NCBI GenBank assembly: GCA_036897485.1
Contig: JAYMTF010001238.1
Span: forward strand, 1-25,119
Source of the DNA: Pelargonium nanum
Lineage: Eukaryota; Streptophyta; Magnoliopsida; Geraniales; Geraniaceae
Reading direction: 5' to 3'
Length of the DNA: 25,119 nt
Shown: positions 18,313 to 25,119 of the stretch, in pieces
Position numbering within the stretch: position 1 is the first letter of the stretch
Layout: each line of letters starts with the position of its first letter
Notes under the pieces: generated by a model
The model's input: the letters and a program-made list of their open reading frames with translations, nothing else
Told to the model about the DNA's origin: nothing
Databases searched by the model: none
Made by a program: the position numbers and the translations under genes

Positions 18313-21300
18313 TTAGTTTGATCGATGAACTTCCCCACCTTGTCGTGTGCTTCTGCTGCTGCTGCCTAACGGTGCAGATATCTGGCCCGAGAGTTGCACA
18401 TCTGAGAGTGATACTGACCCGGTCTGAGAGAATATTAGCCCCACTGAACTGCTAGAGGTGTTCCCAGAAGACGGCATTCTGCTCGAGTAAGAATCTATTT
18501 TTGATCCCGCCATCAACTCTGGCCGCAAATCTGATGAGGATGACGAGGGGGCCAGAGTCGCCAGCAAAGACCCAACTGGGTATGGAGCAACTGGCACGTC
18601 AATGAGGGAAGATGCTGACGGACTGTATCTCATTGTTCCCATTGGGTGGTCAAATTTGCATGTGGAACCAAACTTGCAGTGCCCGTTTTGCAAGTAGAAA
18701 GTACAAGGCTGTGTGCCCTGTTTTTAAAACAGCAACAGTTACTCCAAAGAAATTGAATTGGTATGTACAACACAACTCTACACTACAGAGAAATGATAAA
18801 ATAGTATCTTTCGTAAAACTTTCTCACCGTTTATCATCACGCCCCAAAGCAACATTATGCAATACAACTAGCAGCATATCATAACCACAATAATACAATG
18901 TTAAGACACAGTTAATGTTTGCTGCTTTTTTCACTGAACTCAACTTCATTAATATCAAAACCACATAACTAAGCTTGGTCAACAGGATTTTTGCTCGTGG
19001 GAGTCTATTCTATATGACTATATCTTTCGTCCAATGCCAATAGTAGATATTAGTGCCACCATATAATCCCTAAATACTACATTGTGACCTCCATAGCTGC
19101 TACATATCTTTGGCATTGTCTATACAACTGAAAGCTATGGATAAAAGTTCGTGGACTTAGAAGCATCTTGATTTAGAACTGTTAGATAACTATTTAGAGT
19201 GAAATCTACAGATGAACTCCAATGCTGGCTATGTACTATAATGGAGTGAACTAGTTTACATGGGACAATATAGATTCTTAACCGATAGCACATGAAGATT
19301 TCAAAATCATGAACAATATTGTAACATAAACAGGAAGACTTCTGTTCTTCTTTCACTAAAAGCCTCCAACAACCAAAGTCAAATTTGAAATCAGAGATTC
19401 AAATACGTAATAAGGTATTATATTCCACCTTAAGCCCATGTAAATTAAGGGAAGGAACAATGGAAACAAATTAGTATGGAAGTTGGTGCGGTCAATAAAA
19501 TTAAGGGTAATTATAAATTAAAGTAAAAGCTATTATGAAGAACTAACTTAATAGCTAATATTTTCCTTACTATTTTCGTTCCCTCTGCTTTCCAAAGCTT
19601 CAGACACAAAAAAGAACCAAGTGAAATTAACAATCTCTGCATAGAGCATAAAATAAAGCATGAAAATTTGCATACCGGACGCAGAGGAAGTCCAAGTGGG
19701 CTAAGGACACAATTTGTTCTTGGCAAAACCCACTCCCGAGGATGATGATACCGACAAGATGAACCAAATTTACAATCCCCAGTTTTCAGGTAATACTGAC
19801 ATTCAGGTTCTCCAGGTCTTTCAGGAAATACTTGTTCTTTCTGGCTGCTGCTTGAAGGTCCAATAGAAGCAGGCAGGGAGGTATAAGTTCCCCCAAGGGC
19901 AGGCACTGAAGAGGATAGCTGAGTTACTCCATACACAGAAGTTCCTCCAACTGGAGGTTGTGCACCAGGAGAGAGTACAGGACTTACAGGCACCTGTACC
20001 AAGCGATGAAACAACACCATTAGTACGTGTCTACTATTGGTCATAAATAAAAGCAAAGATGCTTCTTTCATACCGAGTAAGGACTCCAGCCAGGAATCGG
20101 AACCATTCCAGGGGGAAGGAGCACAGGACCGTAGGCCCCTTGAACGTACGAGCCGTGTAAAACTGGAGGCCTTGCAACCCTCAAGTTAGGGGAGGCACCC
20201 CCATACTGTTCACCGAGAGGAACTGAAGGAGACTGCACCGGTGGATAAAACTGAGGTGCAGATGCTGGCATTGATGTACCAGCTGGCTGAGGATGATGAT
20301 ATTTACAAGTAATACCAAACTTGCACTGCCCCGTTTTCAAATAATAGGAGCATTCCTTCTCACCCTGTTAAATTCAACATGAGTAAGCCGATTATTTTAC
20401 AAATTCATTAAGATTCCACATCGCATTGCTACACATGTCATATGAAGCAGGACTTCTAATGGGGTGAAAAGGGAAAAAATGTGGAATCAAACCGGTCGTA
20501 ATGGATAACCATTGATGTTTAGTGGCACTTGGCTAATAGGTCCGCCCCCATGTTTTGGGTGGTGGAATTTGCACGAAGCGCCAAATTTACAGGTTCCAGT
20601 TCGCAGATAATACTGCACATTAAGCAAATAAACAAATCATTAAAACAAAAGGAACTAATCTTTTCAAATTACAGATACACAGAAAATGGTACAAAGTCTT
20701 ATCATCAAAACTAAGATTAATCCCGATTGCATACCTGACACACAGATTCCCCCGGTCGCTCTGGGTAATCTCCTGTGACTCTGACAGCTGCTGCAACCTG
20801 AATGGAGCAAAACCAAGTCATGTTGAGAATTCGGATTCGTCCACATCTCATGTCAGTTACAGATACATTTCAGTAAAAACTAGTAGAAATGGACACTAAA
20901 ATCATACATAATCTAGTTTGTCACTATGTACTACTAACACCTCATAATATCCAGGAATCAATAACAATCATAGTCACTTGTCTGTTCAAGAGACAAACAT
21001 CTCAAAACACTCAAATAAGCCGAAATTGAAACAAATTCGCATCAATTCACACATTCACAAGCCAAATCAAAAGACACACAAGTAAACAACACAATCAATC
21101 AAGTAAACCAAAAACAGCAATAATTGATTCAAGTGCATTTAGTCAGATAGAGCGATTACCGCAGCACGATCGCGAGGGTGGTTGTAGCGGCACCTGCTAC
21201 CATATCCACAGAACCCCGTCCTCATGTAGTACACACAGACCGGCACGCCGGGACGATCCGGGTAAGGTTCACTACTCTTCAGCCCCAATTGCCACATAGA

Positions 21301-21499
21301 ATCTACATTAAAACCACAGAAACCCTAATTCCGACTCCAAACTACCAAAGAGCCCTAAAACAAAAAACCAAAACCAAATGCAAGTGAATCGAACCAAAAC
21401 CTCACCTTCGAGGCCGGTCTCGCCGGCGGCGGGGCTCCATTCCGATGAGTGACCCTGCTGCGACCCGCTCCTCGTCGGATCCCGTCCGTACAACTCCAT
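18313..21499 (-). CDS. ZFN-type protein with five CCCH zinc fingers
   Basis: Seven exons give 477 residues: 21499-21406, 21302-21160, 20797-20735, 20612-20493, 20364-20074, 19993-19676 and 18717-18313. All introns are GT-AG; only the first interrupts a codon (G|AT). Five C-x8-C-x5-C-x3-H fingers are intact: C54/C63/C69/H73, C99/C108/C114/H118, C145/C154/C160/H164, C302/C311/C317/H321 and C348/C357/C363/H367. Three are N-terminal and two C-terminal, separated by a Pro/Ser/Gly-rich linker (about 170-290) containing [12 protein letters not shown]. The repeated (Y/F)P(E/D)RPG lead-ins, GYPLRP, the MELYGR start and a serine-rich tail are typical of the plant ZFN/C3H32/C3H58 group. Relatives such as HUA1 bind RNA and are nuclear, and others have been reported to bind DNA. 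The specific target here is unknown. Intron 2 falls between exon 2 and the short exon 3, and intron 3 splits finger 2 after Gln100. Confidence 0.94.
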
Positions 21500-21665
21500 C
21501 TCCTTAACTTTCTGTACACAAAGTCGCAGACACTACAAAAAAAACTGAAAAAAGCAGCGTTTCTCGAGGCCGATCGAGCAAGATTCGAAGAAGAAGACGA
21601 TGAAGAAGAAGATGGAGATGGAGATGGAGCTGTTTCTCTCTCTAGACCGTACCGTACAGTGTCTC
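21500..21665 (-). other. 5' UTR/core promoter of the CCCH gene, CT-rich
   Basis: On the - strand this is CT-rich, with TCTTCTTC and repeated CCATCT units (about 21583-21632), a common feature of plant leaders and TATA-less promoters. No canonical TATA box was found at the right distance. Confidence 0.5.
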
Positions 21666-21669
21666 TCAC

Positions 21670-22423
21670 ACTCACTCACGCACACACACAACACACACTG
21701 GAAGTGGGTTTCGATATTGAATTTAGATTTAAATGTTGAATAAAATAATGATATTCTCGCACTATACGTATAGGTTTTGGGACTATAAGTAGAGGCCTAG
21801 AGCTACTAATAACAAGGGGTGTGCTGGTTGTGTGTGTGTTTGTTTGTATACCCGCCAAATAAAAAGCGCACCTGAAAATCTTATTAATTTTCGCGGAATG
21901 GTTTTGGAGTTTAAGATGGTAACCGACACTGGCTTTGGCCGAAATTACGGGAACGCCCTTGGGATTCCAACGTGCGTCGATGGAGTGGTTTCTTCGGTAT
22001 CTGACAAAAAGTAGCCTTTGATATTTCAGTTGTGTTGGGGAGGAGAGAATGGGACAACCTTGTAATTTGACTTTACGGAAAAGAGTATGGCCATCTATTT
22101 ATTTATCATTTTATTTTTATTTTTATTTTTTAGAATTAATATTTGTATATTTACTGTGCATGTGTTTTATAAGTTTTTTTTTACCTATAATTAGTAGTAG
22201 ACTTATAGACAGTTATTAGTACAAAAATATTCGGGTTTAAACATGCAAACAATTGATTGTGAAAAAAAATATAATGTGTAATTAAACAATATTGAATTTA
22301 TAAATATTTACAGTAAAAATATGTGTAGCTTGCATGTGTTAGATGCATTTGATCAAATGTTTCCATTTTTTGTATATAAAAGGTGAATGTTGTTTTCGTG
22401 TAGCTTTTGGTACAAGTTAATAT
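21670..22423. other. Upstream region of the CCCH gene, no second gene seen
   Basis: A CA-rich tract lies at 21676-21700 and a TG-rich tract at about 21823-21848. A + strand CTATAAGTA at about 21781 resembles a TATA box, but no supported coding sequence follows. The open frame at 21832-22014 has no motif. Confidence 0.4.
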
Positions 22424-22690
22424 TAATCCCTCCAACCCAAGATATTGCAATGTTTTATTTGCATTTTTGCCACAAAAAATGTATCGTTTTTACTTAAAAA
22501 GTTAGTTATGCATAAACTATGCATAACGTTTATGTAATAATTTTAGTTAGTAATTTAGTATCATTTTTTAAGTTAATTACAAGTTAAAACATATGTATAT
22601 GAGAATAGAATAGGAAGTATGCCAACACTAACTGATTTATCTTTAAGTTCTACTAAAATATAAAACATTACACTTATTCTTAGACAAATA
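22424..22690. mobile_element. Degenerate Stowaway-like MITE
   Basis: The left end TAATCCCTCCAACCCAAGAT followed by ATTGCAATGTTTTAT looks like a Stowaway terminus. At 22655-22685, the reverse complement AAGAATAAGTGTAATGTTTT is a weak match to the inner part. The outer right terminus is not preserved. Confidence 0.4.
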
Positions 22691-24840
22691 TATAGTAGAT
22701 ATGACCATATAGTTTGATCAAAATATAGTGTAGTTTGTTTTTTTTGCAGTAATGATTGTGTACAAATAGCTTGACTGAAAACTACAATAGTTTGGAAATT
22801 AAATATACATGACTAAATCATCTCCATTAAAATTTGTGGGTGTCAATTGAAAATGCACATAGTTCATGCATTAAATGCACTCTGTGAGGGGGAGATTAGT
22901 AGATCTGTTTTTAAGTTGAGCTTTATCTTGTCATAAATTTTGTGGTTTTTGGTTAAATGAAATTGTACTTGTTAAATAAAGCGAAGAAGCCATTGCTTTT
23001 GGGTTATAAATATGCATACATTGTGACTATGTACTATTAAGATAAAAAAACATTAATCACCCGTAATTAATTATATTATTTTTTAAGAACTAATTAATTT
23101 ATTTATTGTTCGTGACACTATACTGATAACAACTATGTAAGTGAGCTATTAGCATCTATCACTAATCTTCAATTTGACACTTCCATAAGAAACTTTATTA
23201 AAATAATAATAATAATAATAATAAATAAGAAACTTTATTTTTAATTCGCATGACATAAGGAGGGAGAATAATTTAAAGATCAAAATTTATCTGTCAATAA
23301 TATAATTGCGGTCTAATTCAAATTATACTTTAAAAATTAACTCAATACTCAGATTGTTTTATCTAGATTTTAATAAATGTACAAGAGTTTAGAGCAAGGT
23401 GTTGAATGGTTCATTGGGGGTATGGAACCAACATTGTACCTCAAGGTTGGATTGGAGTTGAACCTTCAAGGCTATTTTTGGCTTAATTAAGAGCTTTGAA
23501 GAAGTGGAGCAATAAAGTTATGCAATAACACCATTGATGGCCTAAAAAAGTTGGTTGTTTCTTTTTTTCTCCTAAAATTGAAGACTCGAAATTGTTGAAT
23601 CACTAAGTTGCTCTAGCTTATTCAAGCTATTATTTTGCTGTAAATAGTTTAATGTGATTTTATCCGTTGCTTTAGCTCAAATGAACAATTTTATTTTTTT
23701 CTTTTGAGTTTCGAAAATAAATTGAGATATTAATTTGACGGTGGCATAAATGGAATATGGAGCATGATATGGACGTACATAATAGTAGGGACTATAGTCC
23801 ATATAGTATGTGTAGAGTTGGGAAAATGATGTTGTGGGAGTTGTTAGTGGCTGGCAATTGGCATGGATCTTGTGATTTTTTCAAACTTCAACACATTGTG
23901 TTGTCTCGTAAACACAAAAATGTTATGAAAAGCTCACACGTTTCTATTAAACAAATCAAACACGCTTTGGCTCATTAGTTCTTGGCAATCTCAAGCTATA
24001 CTATTTTATATCACTATTTTTTCTACTTATATTTTAAAATATAAAACACACATTTGATATGTTTAATCAAATAATCCAATTGGGAGTAAATATATACATT
24101 TTAACACCAAACATTTGATTTATTATATATTGTTTTGTTTTAAGCGACAAGAGACATATTTAATTGTTTTTTTAAGGACATATTTAATTGTTTTTGAAAA
24201 TATTATTTCTTAAAATATGTTTAATTAAACAACAATTAAAATGATAAGAGTTGATGGGTCTCACATGTAATTGAATTAAACAATATTACATGTGAATAAA
24301 AATAACAATCAAACAACAAGTTTTTATCTCATTCACATAAAACAAATCTAAACGTTACATTTGATTATGAAATTAAAAGAATTGAAATGTTCTATGTATG
24401 AATCATGTATTTGAGGACACTTGATATAAATAAAATATTGTGAGCCAGAGAAAATCTCTCAACCCGCTTATTGAATTTCTATTAATAATATTGACGATTT
24501 CATTTTATTTTTATACTGGCACGACATAACAATAAGTTTCATTTTCATCAAAAAAATTATTTAATTAAATAATTGTATAATTTAAACAATTGAAGTGATT
24601 AAAAAAAATGAAGTGTTCCACGTGGACCACTACAATAAAATAAATTGATGAGTTATTATTTTATTAGTAATGTATAGACTATAGACAAGTACATTGCAAA
24701 TTCAGGTCCATTCGAGACTGGGCTAGTCGGAAAATAACTTGATCGGAACTGGTTTAGTCATTAGTGTAGTTAGAGGGGTAATACGGTAAAATACAATTGT
24801 GTAGAGGAGAGAGAGAATCTGAAAAGAAGCTTTGGGGACA
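22691..24840. other. AT-rich intergenic, no gene seen
   Basis: No coding signal was found; the frame at 23757-23978 has no motif. Small structures are a (AAT)n tract at 23200-23224 and a 24-bp-offset tandem GACATATTTAATTGTTTTT at 24153 and 24177. An 11-bp perfect inverted repeat TCACATGTAAT/ATTACATGTGA lies at 24261-24271 and 24285-24295. Bases 23390-23545 contain GTTATGCAATAACACCATTG and are more complex than their surroundings, possibly a decayed transposon. Confidence 0.5.
23185..23239. repeat. AAT microsatellite between 15-bp direct repeats
   Basis: ATAAGAAACTTTATT occurs at 23185-23199 and 23225-23239, with an (AAT)n run between the copies. Confidence 0.8.
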
Positions 24841-25119
24841 AGCCAATAGCATGATGACACGACACATTTGGCCCACGTCACCCAGACCCCCACCCCCACA
24901 CGAGCTCAGCTACGCCCTTTTTGGCACTTTTGTTTTTTTTGGCCCAACGCTCTATCATAAAGCCACATTCCAATTTATTTTTTTTCTCTTCATTCAATTT
25001 ACTACATATTTTTTTGGGTAATTACTGATGGACCCCCGTGCATAACATGTTTTCAACTAGCACTCTTGAACTTTAAGTGTGAACTTTGGCATACCCTGTG
25101 GTTTCAAAATGTTGCACCG
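24841..25119 (+). promoter_or_regulatory. Promoter-like stretch, then repeat-like right edge
   Basis: GGCCCACGTCA at 24870-24880 and GGCCCAACGC at 24941-24950 combine site II and ACGT-type motifs, with a CCCCCACCCCCAC run between them. They could belong to a + strand gene starting beyond the window. From about 25026 the base composition changes and the text (GATGGACCCCCGTGCATAAC and onward) looks like the edge of a dispersed element, but no terminal repeat can be shown. Confidence 0.3.

Noticed and set aside
21449..21739. 96-codon forward open frame rich in Glu/Asp
   Set aside because: It is antisense to exon 1 and the CT-rich leader of the CCCH gene; the acidic run is the microsatellite read in reverse.

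Overview
This is plant nuclear DNA, most likely from a core eudicot and probably a rosid. It is AT-rich, with spaced genes, GT-AG introns, plant TATA boxes and poly(A) signals, and fragments of plant transposable elements. Three gene families can be recognised at protein level, and each exon structure was rebuilt by hand from splice sites and reading phase. The species cannot be named from the sequence alone.

Left third (1-8.2 kb): a tandem array of small intronless CC-type (ROXY) glutaredoxin genes on the + strand. Two complete 102-residue copies lie at 4580-4888 and 7180-7488. They differ at 16 residues and both resemble Arabidopsis GRXS1/ROXY16. The first ~360 bases match the 3' flank of the second copy, so a third copy almost certainly ends just left of the window. 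A block upstream of both complete genes is conserved. A TRIM-like LTR remnant lies at about 2.0-2.1 kb.

Middle (8.2-14.6 kb): a small unrecognised two-exon gene on the - strand (8649-9825) has one in-frame stop and may be a pseudogene. Next comes a four-exon NPH3/RPT2-like (NRL) BTB gene on the - strand (11195-14560, 639 aa), the apparent orthologue of At1g03010. In Arabidopsis the locus numbers of this gene and GRXS1 are consecutive (At1g03010, At1g03020), so the window appears to preserve an old gene pair. Two short tRNA-like elements bracket its last exon, and intron 1 holds a possible alternative first exon.

Right part (14.6-25.1 kb): a gene-poor spacer with a Stowaway-type MITE, a long inverted repeat and a cluster of promoter-like motifs. 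Then a seven-exon - strand gene (18313-21499, 477 aa) encodes a ZFN-type protein with five CCCH zinc fingers. The last 3.4 kb is AT-rich with no recognisable gene, and looks promoter- or repeat-like near the right edge.

The genes are not a pathway cluster. The glutaredoxins are expected to act in redox and TGA-factor-linked transcription, the NRL protein in signalling at the plasma membrane or as a CUL3 adaptor, and the CCCH protein in nucleic-acid binding. No CRISPR array, canonical tRNA or rRNA gene, or unusual multigene system was seen. The more novel items are noncoding or structural.
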